DNA from: Neospora caninum Liverpool
Taxonomy: Eukaryota; Apicomplexa; Conoidasida; Eucoccidiorida; Sarcocystidae
Length of the DNA stretch: 64,000 bases
NCBI RefSeq assembly: GCF_000208865.1
Contig: NC_018398.1
Coordinates: 5,046,710-5,110,709, forward strand
Direction: 5' to 3'
Below the pieces are notes generated by a model that saw only the letters and a list, made by a program, of their open reading frames with translations, did no database searches and had not been told where the DNA came from. Both the position numbers and the translations under genes were made by a program. Shown here piece by piece: positions 44,998 to 56,200 of this stretch (position 1 is its first letter; each line of letters starts with the position of its first letter).

Positions 44998-47900
44998 TCA
45001 CAAACCGAAGAGGTTTCCGAGGAAGATGCGACTGTTCCACATGGCGTGGATGAGGACGGTCGTCAGAAGGTTCTGCGACTGTAGGTACACCGCCGTCCAC
45101 GTGAGTCCCAAAACCCACAAAGGCAGCACAGTTTGCACGTTCATGTGGTGAACGGCGAAGAGAAGCGAAGAGAGCGTCGCTGCAGCTGGGAGAACCATGA
45201 CCTGCGAGAAGAGAGGGAGGCAGAACCCGCGGTAGAGCAGCTCTTCCCACCAGGGGGCTGAGAGGCACGGGGCCAGTGCCCCGACGAGGAACGACCACCG
45301 CGTGTTGAGCGTCGGATTCATGATGTGCTGGACAATCGTCGGACCCTGCACAACGCGAGGAGAGAGAGGGGTTGAGCGCATGCAGATGTGCTGCAGGTGC
45401 TCCACTCGAACGCGAAGTCCCGGCACCAGCCGACAAGTTCGCCTTTTCCCTCTCGCGCGCATGCAAGACGGAAATGGCAAAAACCCGAGACACCGCAGTC
45501 AGCGGAGAGGCTGCGAGGTCGACCGGTTGCGGCCTTTCGGGCGGCGAGGAAGTGCGAAGAAACGACCTGTGCACCTTGCGCGGGGCTGCTGCGTGGGGGC
45601 AGTGGAGCGTCACAAGACTCGAGCTCGCCACGTGTGACACAGACGAGCGCTGGTGTCTCTTTGAATGGATTTGCACTGCGCTGCGCAGGGAGAAACGCGG
45701 AGACACGCCTCTGAGCTCGAGATCTGTTCCTCTCGCGACTGAGCTCTTCGATTCCACGAGGCACTGCCGGGCCTCCAGTGCGAGGGATGAGCAGCCCGTG
45801 GCAGTTCTCCCTCCAGTGTACAGACTGACCTGCGGTTCGTCGGGAAGAAGATCCATCAAGGCTTCGTTGACGAACTCAGTCAGGTTGAAGAAGAGACACG
45901 ACACGAGATAGCCGGAAACAACCCACCAAGCCCACAGTCCGCCCTTCCCTCGACCGCGAAACGTGAACCATCTGGAGTGAGCGCGCCGTGCGAACATCGG
46001 CCGGCCACGCGTCCCCGCGGCAGCGCTACAGTCTGTGCACGTTCCTGCCGCGGTGTCTAGGCAGCTTCCAGCGAAGCGCGGCGCGGCTGCTTCAGCCTTC
46101 GCCTGACCGCGAGACGCGCGAGGTGCCCGATGCGCCTGGCTCTCCTGGCCACGCCCGAGCGCGCGCGGCCGCGCCTCCTTCCGCCAGAGTCTGCGGAAAG
46201 CGTCGCACACTCGACTGAAGCGGCCGGACGAAGAGACCGACGCCGTCTGTATCCCTCGCCCACGTGGCGCTTCCTCGCCCCCGATGTCGGATGCAAACAA
46301 ACAGCCTTCAAACACCCGCGCAGAAGCTGCAGACCGGCTGTCGCCAGGCGCAACGCCGTCCAAGTTGAGACGCGCTTCCGAACTCGCCTCGCTCGCCAGA
46401 AAACGTTCTCCGCCTTCTTGCACTCTTGGCCCACCTGGAAGCGACTGGAGGAAGGAGACGGGGCGAGACGGCCCGGGGGCTGAGGCCGAGGAAGACGATG
46501 CCACGCGCAAGCCCTCTGTAGATCTTTCGGAAGCTGCGTCAGTCTCTTCGTTTCTGTCGCTGTGGCCTTCTTGAGCGGCTGGCCCAGCTGCTGGCGCCTC
46601 GACGCGTCCCGCTAGCGTGGCCGATTCCCCCGTGGTCTCCCGGTCGATCCCAAAATCTGCCCTCGAGAGCTTCACGGCGTCGCCGCCCGTTCCACGGCAC
46701 AAGGGCGGGTCGACGCCTGGCCGGGGCGCGTCCGGCGTCTCTGCATGCAGTCGGGAGGCATGCGCGTCGCTCGGCGGGGACGCCCAGGCACTCCGGAAGA
46801 AGTGTTTCGAGGACAACTTGAAGAGCGACATTCCCATGAACACCCACGCGAGATGCGCCAGCAGAACCTGGAGCGAGCGATGCATCGCGAGGTCTAGAGA
46901 CACGACTCCTGCTGCATGCAGAAAGTAAAAAAGAAGGTCCAAGCCGCACGCCACGTAGCCCGAGAGCACGTAGGAACCAAAGAGGGCGAGAAGCAGCGTC
47001 GCGCTCTTCCAGAACGCCGGGAAAGGGCCCTGAAGCGCAAACACGGAGAAAAAGTCGAAACGAGAAGACTGTTCAAGAAGGGGATGGGGGTGACTGGGAG
47101 GTGTACGGGGTGAGCTACTTGTATACGCAGTTGGAGTCGCCGAAAAGACGGGAAACAGACACAAGAGCCAAGAGCCAGCAATTCCCGCACATCGCACCCA
47201 CACACATGAGAGAGAAAGAGAGGAGGCGCCTCTCCGCAGAGACGGGAAAGGAGAGAGAGGGACAGCACAGTGCTCAAGCTCGAGAGGGTTCACAGACGGC
47301 ACCGATAAGCGGTTTCCGCAAAAATGAGAAAGCGGAACAACCAAAAGACCGGCTCCAACGCATGCGACTTCCACACAGGCGCGTCCTGCTCTTTCACGAC
47401 GTTTCACAGTTTCACATAGACACTCCAGGCTTTTCCACACTACGCAAAATAACTCTCTCTCTCTGTCTCTCTGTATGCCTCGGTCTTCCTCTCTTTCGCG
47501 AAGATGTGTGCCATGACTGTTTCTCGCCGTGCCTCCTCTTTGCTCGTAGGACGAGGGACTCGGGCCGAGAAGATCGAGACCTGGCTGTTTTGCCTCTTTC
47601 ATAGCTCCCCGTCATCTTTTATCTTTTCTCTTGTGGCATCGGCCGTCAAAATATCTCTGCTGCCTCCTCGCACGCGAGTCGGTGGACGGACCGAGGGGCC
47701 AGAGCCTCTCCATACTCTCTCGGATGTCTCTCAAGACTTGCCAGTGTGTCTGTCTCTAATCTCACAGGTGTCTCCAGGGCGTCTTCTCTGAGAAAAGAGA
47801 GATGCCGCCGCGACTGTCCGAGAGCATCAAGCGCTAAACCCGCCGTCGTCTGTTTTATATCACGGCATCTCGCCTTGTGTCTCCAATGTACACGCGGTCT

Positions 47901-50164
47901 TGTTTCTTTTCACGAAAAAGCGGAGTTGCTAATGTCGAACGCACCTGCCAAGGCAACCTCTGAGAAACGGACGAAAGCCGTTTGGGCCGATCCCCTTTGC
48001 ACTTTGTCTTCTCTTCCCCGTTCTCAAAACACGCAGAAGCGGCTGCATTGAAAAGGTTCCTTTTCTCCGCCGGCGTGGAATGGTCCGCCCCCGCGTCACA
48101 GCTCGCCCCGCCTTGGCGGCCGGAGCTTTCGCGAGGCGTTGAAACACATGGAGAGAGGTTCTCGCCCGAAGCAGAAAGCGGCGACTCAGACGACGGATTC
48201 GCATTCGAGGAGCGGCCTGAGAACGACGGCGTCGCAGCGAAGGAAGCCGAACGTGCAGAAGATTCACTACTAAAAGAAGGACCAGAAGAAGGAGTGGAGT
48301 TGCAGTCTGCGGAATCTCGAGTCGCAGCGTTTCGTGAAAGAAGCAGCGCGCCTAGGGCAGCCCACCCCGCGAGGGAGTCGCCCTGGACATGCTGGAAAAG
48401 GCCGCGGCGATTCGGCAAGAGTTGAACAGGCAAGACGAATGACTGCTGGGAGATGTACGCAAAGTGCACAAAGTAGATGGCGAGGACCAGCGCAGCTTGC
48501 GCCAGGAAGGAGTCGCGGAGCCGGGCATTCGCTTGCGATCCGAGCGCAGAAACGCGGGAGGCAATCTTCCGGAAGACGCCTCTCAAACGCGCGAGACCAA
48601 GCGCCTCTCTCCGGGACGCGTCGGATTCAAGGGACGGAGGCGCTGCCGGCTTCAGACCGCCCGCAGAGAGGAAAGACGCCGCGCAGGTGCGGAGCTTGGA
48701 GAACGGCGAGCAAACCGTCGAGGCAAATGCATGCACCCAGCGGTACCAGGCAGATGAAGACTGCCCGGGAGACGGAGACGAAGAAAGCGAGGCGCGAGAA
48801 GACAAAGAAAACCTGGACGAGGAAGGAGGAGAGGAAAGAGCAGAGAAGAGAGGAGAGGAAAGAGGAGAGAAGAGAGGTATCGAGCGATGTGGGGAACTCC
48901 GTCGAAGAGGCAAGAAGAGAGACAGCGAGGGAGGGGAGAAGGAGAAGAGACGAAAGGGGGCTCCGCGGTCGGCAGCTGCACTATGGGCAGACGATGTGAC
49001 ACGGGGAGGTTTTCGGCGTATCTCGCCTCGAGTGCCGAAAGAGGGAAGCGAACGCGACGAGGACGGGGAGGAGACAGAAGAAGCATCCCGTGGTCCTCCG
49101 AGTCTCTCGCGGAAGTCAGGAGAACCAGGTGAATCGGAAGATGATGGATGCGAGTCAGAACAGGAAGTGGGGAAGTCTCCGTGTCTCTCCTCGAGGTTCC
49201 TGACAGTGTTGGAAAGCTGCGGTGAGCGGGCCGTCTCACTCGTTTCATTCCTTGGGGCGACAGAGGCCTTTTGCGACAAGCGAGGAGACAGAACGGACTC
49301 GCCGGAGACGCGTCGCGAGGGCTCGTCGGCCGTCGACAGCTGCTCCCCTGGGTGTAGTCCCTCTCCCAGAGTCTGGGAGTCCTCGGCTGCTTCGCGTCTC
49401 TCTCCCCTGTCGGTTTCATTTCCAGAGTCAGCGATTCGGAGAGAAGCAAGGCGCGAGAAGGCAGAAGAGGTGTACGAGAACCGCGAGTCTCCATTCAGCG
49501 AAAACGGAAACGGCACACTTGCCTTTTCGGCACTGGTTTCCCCTGCATGCTCGAGGAGCTCCGAAAAGGAGTATCGCCGCCTGGTTGGAGGGGGAGCGCG
49601 CGAAAACTGGAGTCTCAGAGGCGACGGAAAGAAGGCAGGCGTCGACTGCGAAACTCCCAAAGAGTGCGCCGCCGTCTCCTGTCTCCTGCCGGGTGTCTCT
49701 GCTCCACTGCGTCGCGCGAGAGCGACTGTCTTCCGAGAGGCCGGAAACGCGCAGAAGGCGACGGGCGACACGGGGGAAGCATGCACCAGAATGGGAAAGA
49801 CACCGGAAGGACCAGCAGAGACCGGAGAAGCCAAAGAGGCGGAAAACGACGGCTGTGGCGAACAAGGAAATTCAGTCTGAGGAGCGGTCACACGAGAAGT
49901 CGGAGGGCGGTAGACAGATGAAATTGACAAAGCGGAGGCGGGGGGGAAGGGAGAGACGGGAGACGAGAGACGAGGGAGAGGAAACAGAGTCTTCTCTCCA
50001 GACGGGCGAGAAGGAGAGGGGTGAGGCAGAGCGGGTGTCCAGCGAGGATACGGCACACGCAGCGACAGCGGGGACGTGGACGGTTGAGGAAGAAAGATGG
50101 CGAGGGACGAGACTTCAGACAAGGAGAAGAAGAGAAGACAGAGTCCCAGCGGGAGCGGTATCAT
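44998..50164 (-). CDS. CPBP-family (Rce1/ABI-type) intramembrane protease with N-terminal leader
   Basis: Three exons (minus order): 47945-50164, 45830-47029, 44998-45345, all phase 0, give 1255 residues. The ATG opens a signal peptide (MIPLPLGLCLLFFSLSEVSS) and a Ser/Pro/Arg-rich stretch follows. Residues 60-670 are low complexity with a hydrophobic segment (QAALVLAIYFVHFAYISQQS). Exon 2 starts GPFPAFWKSATLLLALFGSY and holds two more membrane segments, a 230-residue disordered loop and a fourth segment. Exon 3 carries the catalytic core: EExxxR at Glu1174-Arg1179 (WWEELLYRG), FxxxH ending at His1207 and HxxxN at His1240-Asn1244. The family comprises CAAX-processing Rce1, bacterial ABI proteins and chloroplast members. 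The leader resembles apicoplast bipartite targeting signals; location and substrate are inference. Confidence 0.92.
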
Positions 50165-53100
50165 TTTTTTTTGTTTGGCCGAGAAGGGAAAGAAACACTT
50201 CTTTTGGAGGGCGAGAAAGCCGGCAAAAGGGAGGGAGGCCTTGCAGCAGGTGCGAGCGAGAAAGACACACTCGGATGCAGAGAGAGACGCAGGTTTCGAA
50301 GGACAAAAGAAGAGGAAAAGGGAGAGGCTCTGCGGTAAAAAGGTGTATACCCATGTCGGTTTCTAGGTACAGGGGAGAGGTTTAGACTGGCGGCGCACAG
50401 AGGCATACAGACCAGGGACGGGACGTGATCCAAGAAAAGGAAGGGTTGCGGGGAGGTAAGGGAGAGGGGAAATCAAGGGAGACAGGACGGTTTTCCCCGT
50501 CATTTCGTTCAGAAGACACGTCGCTGGTGGTGGAGAAAATGCAGCAGACCAGCCCGAAAAGACGCACAGAGGCGGGGGTCACCGAACGTCGACGGCGATT
50601 GTCGTGAAACAGTTCAAAATGAATCGAATTGATCAATGGTAAACAAAGCAGGAAGGCCGCCTCACTCCTCTCGTGGAGCCTCTTCCGCCGCGTTCCCTGG
50701 CAACACACTCGGAGCAGAAACGGAGGCCTGACGCGACTGCATTGAAGGAAACGGCGCATGCGCGAGTTTCTGGATTTGAAGGGGAAAATCGGAAAGTCGA
50801 GGAAGCATAGCCTCATTTATGCGGCGAACATCGGTCCCCGTTTCCCGACTTGGGGGTGGCCTGTCTCTAGACGCGGCACAACGCGTACAGGCGCGTCTCC
50901 GTCTTGTTGTGGAGACACGGAAAAGACGGGAATCGAACACCGCCGCCGCGCCTGGGCATCCAAAGTTTCGCCTTGCTTTCCGAAACAAATGCAGCGGGTT
51001 CCTGGTCCGAAACTTGGATTCAAATACGCAGAACGACGTCCCAGCAAGATCGTCATTCCCGGGCGTCCGTGGTGAACCATTTACACCGCCCGCCTGAGAA
51101 AGCCTGCGGCCTCTTCCCTTCCTCTTTGCGTTTCGTGGCCTTCCAGATCCTGCAAGCGACACAAAAGACGTTTTTTGACGTGCATTGTGTCCTTAAAGAG
51201 CGATAACCAACCCCCAGCCCAAAGATACGGTCCCAAAATCCAGCTCTGCGCATGCGCAAATATCAAAGACTCCCCGACTTTTCCTGTCTCGTGACTCAGC
51301 GAAAGAAAAGAGACAGTGGCTGTGTGGAAGACAAGTGCTGAGAGGCCACGGGGAGCGTTTTGTGCGAGGCCTAGACTTTTTTGCGCCGTTTTCCTCTGAT
51401 GAAAAAGGCCTCGCGCGCGTCAGCGTATAGCTCGCATCTTTCCTGTCAGTGAAAGACGGCTGCGATGCCGCCGCTTTGTCGATCCCGGTCGGTGCGTTTG
51501 CGTCTTTTGAGCGTTCCTCAAATCCCCTCGAAACGGTGCTTTCCCGTGTCGACACCTAAAGCAACGCGGTTTACGCTCCGGAGCGACGCCAGAGTCGGGA
51601 TCCTAGGATTTTACGAGGCGTCTGTTAACCCAAACTGAAGCGAGCACTCCCTCTGCTGAAAGATGCATCAAGCCTAAAGTAAAGCGGTTAGTCTTGGCGG
51701 GTAGGGCTGTGCCGTGCGAGTTCAGAGCTTTTCAGTTGCTGCTGAAAAGAAAAACACGCTTTTGAAAGACACAGTTTTCCGGCGTACAGGTGATTTTGAG
51801 CCAGGTGTGCCGCTTTCAGAGTCCTCGCTCCCGCTCTGGGGCGTCACCCTTGAGTTCACCAGTTCGGTAAAACTGGAAACTCGCCGCTTACGCAAACGCG
51901 TTCTTTCTGGCGAGAGAGAACCACGCGTTGTTTTCAGGCTAAGGGACCTATCGTTGGACGTCTCTGCACATTTGATTGCAGGTGAACAGTTCTTGTTCGC
52001 GGATCAGTTGTACGGAAACAATAACAATGTCTACTTACGAGTTGATAATAACAGTACGCGGTCTAGCTATGATCTTTATGTTCTTAATGCCTTTTTCTGT
52101 CTCGAGAACCAATTGGTTCCAGGCTGGAGAACCACGCCCGTTTCGCTTTTGCCGTTGCGACAGAAACCCGCAGCTGGAGCACACAGCCGGTCTTCGGGGT
52201 GAGTGAAACGTTGCTTCTGAACGACCGCCCCAGCGTCGCTGGGTTTTTTCCGGTTTCTGGCGTGTGCCTGGCCTGATATTCCAAAAGGCGCTGCTCTGCG
52301 CATGAGTCGCGAAGACACAGCTCTTTTTGACAAGTCCAGGAAATCCGCCCGGGTCGGCGAAACGTTAACAACCCTCGAGAAGCTGCGAGCGCATCCGTCA
52401 ACAGCTTGAGAACAGGTTCACAGAACTGAAGCGAGGGAAACTCCGCCGCATTACCGCGCGCGTCTTTTTCCACCCAGAGAGTCTCGCGATTGTGACTGTG
52501 AACTGGCGTCTCGCCGACTGACCGATTTTAGCGTTGAGGTGCGTGCCTTCCAAATGATTATCCGCAAAGGAAATGTTCGCCCCCGTCTGTTCTCCCCGTA
52601 AACGGACTGGGAGGAGCAATCTCAACTTTTTTTCTTTTTTCAACTGCTCGACCTTCGAGGTGTGCAAACCAGAAGCCGATCTCGTAGTCGGTACTCCCCC
52701 CAGAAAAGAAGACGCTTCTCTCTTCTAAACCTGGGACTGCTACCCAGCGTGTGTTGACCGTTGCGCAGCAGCGAGCGCTCGGATCAGCCGGAGAACCCGG
52801 GAGGGAAGAACTTGGTCCGGAGCGGAAAAACGCTTTTCTTTTCCGAGGTCGGCTCTCTGGTCTTCTCGCGGTTTGCGCGACCGCAGAACCTCGCAAATGA
52901 GCCGCAAGTCTTGTTCGCTGCGAGTGCGCATGCAGGACACAGTGACAGCACCGATGGAGCCTGATACTCGGAAGAAAACGCTCGGACTGCGCTCTGTCAT
53001 GCAGTTGACAGTGCGCCTCGAGTTTAAACCAAAAGATCCCTCCATTCCTGTTTTCTGGAAAAACCGACGGACATAGAGTGCAGTCGTGTGCGACAGCACA

Positions 53101-53284
53101 GGCGTTCTCTCCACTAAGCGGTGAACCGCCTAGACGAGATCACGCGGAACCGATTAACCGAGCCTCCGGCGAAAAACTGGCGAGCCCTAACGGGGCCTGC
53201 GTGGCATGCTCAGTCGCGGAGGGCCAGCCAAAGAGTGGAAAGAAATCTAGACGGAGCGACAAGTCCATGATTGTCCCCACTAGC
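50165..53284. other. Intergenic region upstream of the CPBP gene
   Basis: No gene is supported in 3.1 kb between the CPBP start codon and the NPL4-like stop codon. CGCATGCG occurs at 50755-50762 and inside a 12-bp palindrome TGCGCATGCGCA near 51247. A mitochondrial cox1 fragment lies at about 52008-52099. Several open frames here start only at GTG codons. Confidence 0.5.
52008..52099 (+). pseudogene. Nuclear mitochondrial insert: cox1 fragment
   Basis: An AT-rich island in GC-rich flanks translates on the + strand to TYELIITVRGLAMIFMFLMP. This matches the cytochrome oxidase subunit I helix with pattern TxHGLxMIFxFLMP. The similarity stops abruptly after LMP. The boundaries are approximate. 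Short scattered copies of this kind are known from the Toxoplasma nuclear genome. Confidence 0.65.
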
Positions 53285-56200
53285 TCACTTGTTGCGAAGG
53301 AGTTCCGCGACATGCGTGAGGAGCTCGAATCGCCGCAAATGCTCCAAAAGATCTCCGGAAGAAAGGCCGCCATCCAGGAGATCCTGAAAGAAGCAGAGAC
53401 ACCGCGAAACACAAAGACTGCCGCAGCGGGACTCTCTCACTCCTCGTGCATATCTCACTGATTGTCGACATCTTCCCGCCGCGCCCCATCCGCGAGCACA
53501 GACTCGTACACCTCCATGTGTACACACCTACATCGCCGCACACATGCAAATAGGACAGTTGCATTTCTGCGTATTTGTGGAAACCGGGTCGAGACCCGTC
53601 GGGGACGCATGCCCGAAACCGAGAGTTGTGAGTCACGTGGAAGGTCCAGGGATAAAACAGCCACAGCGGCTCGTTCCGCAGCGAGGCGGGCGCCGAAACG
53701 AAAGAGAGAAGAAGAGAGAAGCCGACCAAACGCGCCTCCCTACCTTCAGCTGAGAAACGCTCGGGGGCGCCCGTGGCTGGCGTCCGGAGTCTCCGTGTCG
53801 CCCGCGCCGTTGAAAGTGGAAACTCCTTTCCGGTTCACCTTCGCCGTGGTGCGAAAAGTAGAACACCTCTTCTGTCCAGCCCTCATCCTGTGTCGGAGCG
53901 TCGTCCTCTTTCTCTCTTGGTTCCTCCTCAGCCGCAACGACAGGCAGATACCTGTGGAAAAACTCCACGGGTAGCACTCGGTAGAGCCTGCCGTCGACGT
54001 CGACCGGTCGCCTCAACGGCATCACCCCTACCATTGGGAGTGTCTCCTCTTTGTTCTTTTGTGCGATCGAAAAGAAGTCTTTGTGTTCCCTGACTCTTCG
54101 CCGCAACGGAACCGCCTTCGGGGAAGCCCCTGACGCCGCAGGCCGTTTCGCCTCGACGTCGCCGTCGTTCCTGATGTGCACGATCCCTCCGTCTTCTGTC
54201 TTTGACGGTCCTTCTTCGCCGCCGTCCCTCGCGAGAGCGAACGCCTCCTCCAGAGAAGGCAGCAGCGGTTCTGGAGTGACCCAGACGTCGCGGCCTTGAG
54301 GCGTCAGTGTCAAGGCTTCAACCTCGACGCTCCCGTCTCCGGCCGGTGACAAAGACGACCTCGGCAGTGTGCGGTGCACAATCAGCGACACGAATGGAAC
54401 GGCGGAACGGCGAGAAGGAGAAGGAGACAGAGGCGCCGCGCTGCCGGACACGTTCTCTGCGTGATGTTGCAAGTGAAGAGACAGGAGAACTTCCACCGGC
54501 GTCACGCGACGTCTCTGCAACACGACTCACACAGAAAGAAAAAGGACACAGTGAACGAGGTCGAGAGGTACACGGCAGCAAGCAAATGGGACTGAACAGC
54601 TTACCGAATCGGCGGCCGGCCAGCCGAAAGACACACTTCGAATTGGGGAGAAAACAAAGAAGAATCGACGAAACGCCGCTGGGTGCCTACCTGTCTTTCA
54701 GTCCCCTCGGCGGGGTTTTCTTCGCCTTTTTCTCCGACCGATCGGCCTTTTTTCGCCTTTTGAGCGGCGTCCTGGACGTGCCTCCCCGAAACGCCTCCTC
54801 GCCCCCTTTGGGCTCTAAAAGACGGCCCACTGTCTCCGTTGTCCGGGCGACTCGGCGGCCGCAGGGACGCCCACCCCACAAGTTGGAGCCCCAAGTGCCG
54901 CGCTGCGCGATCCGCAGCTTCTCGAAGGGGCGACGCTCCAAGCAGGAACTGCACAGCAAAAGGAAAGTTCGACACACAGCTGAAACATGAGGATGCTTGC
55001 AGCGCGCGTAAGGCGAGGAGCCAGGGACAGCCTTGAGTGTCCATACAGAGCGCTATATCTCCGGCCCACGTGTCAAGAAACCGGTTCTCGTTAATTCCCG
55101 CTGCTTTCACGAACACAAGACGCGATACGGTATAGCTCAAATCGAGTAAACAGAGCCCTATTTAGCACCTAGAATACTGAATATGCACGGTATCTATACA
55201 TGGTTGCGAGAACCACTGTGTCTTCGCACCTGAAACGTCTCATCCCTAGCAGCAGGACACGTCAAAGGAGAAAGGCAAAGAGGCAACCGCGCCATTATCG
55301 CCTCTCTTTTCCAGGTGACTCGACTGCGTAACGAGGAATGCCGTCACGCGGGATTCCCCTCTCATCGCAGTCTCTCTCTCGCTTTCTCTCTTTCTTTCTC
55401 TTTTTCTCGCTTCCTCTCTTTCTTTCTCTTTTTCTCGCTTCCTCTCTTGTGCGTCACGAGAACCTACCACAAAAACCCAACACCAAGGTCTTTGAATTGC
55501 GTGTAGATTTCCCGTCTGTTTTTCGTCGTTCCTCTCTCTCTCTGCCTTACATTCCGAATTGCTTCTTCTTTCTCTCGCGGGTTCCGTCCGTCGCTCCCGT
55601 TCCCGCGACCGGGGGCGAAGACGAGGACCGCCTCGACGTGGATCCGGCACGCCGGCTTCGCCTCTGACCGTCTCTCTGCCGCCCTCTCGCCGTCCTTCGC
55701 CCCGGCGCATGCCGCATCTCGCTCTCTCTCTCGCGCTCCGTCTCTGCCTTCCCCCGACCCCGAAGGCTCGACCGAGCCGTAAAGCAGCGCGACTGCCGCC
55801 GGGGCAGAATCTCCGGCGTGCGGGGAGGCGCCCGAGGGTTCAGCGGGTTCTACGGGAGCGGCCAGAAGGCTCTGAATTGCATGTGGAGAGAGAACCACCT
55901 AGACGCGGAAAAGAGAGACAGGAAAGAAGAGGTAAGGAAGAAGAGGCAAGGAAGAAGAGGCAAGGAAGAAGAGGCAAGGAAGAAGAGGCAAGGAAGAAGA
56001 GGTAAGGAAGAAGAGACAGGAAAGAAGAGGTAAGGAAGAAGAGACAGGAAAGAAGAGGTAAAGAAGAAGAGACAGGAAAGAAGAGGTAAGGAAGAAGAGA
56101 CAGGAAAGAAGAGGTAAGGAAGAAGAGACAGGAAAGAAGAGACAGGAAAGAAGAGGTAAAGAAGAAGAGACAGGAAAGAAGAGACAGGAAAGAAGAGGTA

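Noticed and set aside
51714..52202. 162-codon plus-strand frame
   Set aside because: It has no ATG, and it crosses the cox1-like fragment in a different frame; regarded as chance.
53078..53461. Plus-strand frame containing KSMIVPTSSLVAKEFRDMREELESPQ
   Set aside because: It looks protein-like, but it starts at GTG and overlaps antisense to the last NPL4-like exon (53285-53383), which has a clean acceptor and the correct phase.
55100..55200. AT-rich block in intron 2 of the NPL4-like gene, suspected mitochondrial insert
   Set aside because: No recognisable mitochondrial protein in any frame; could be rRNA-derived, but I cannot tell without alignment.
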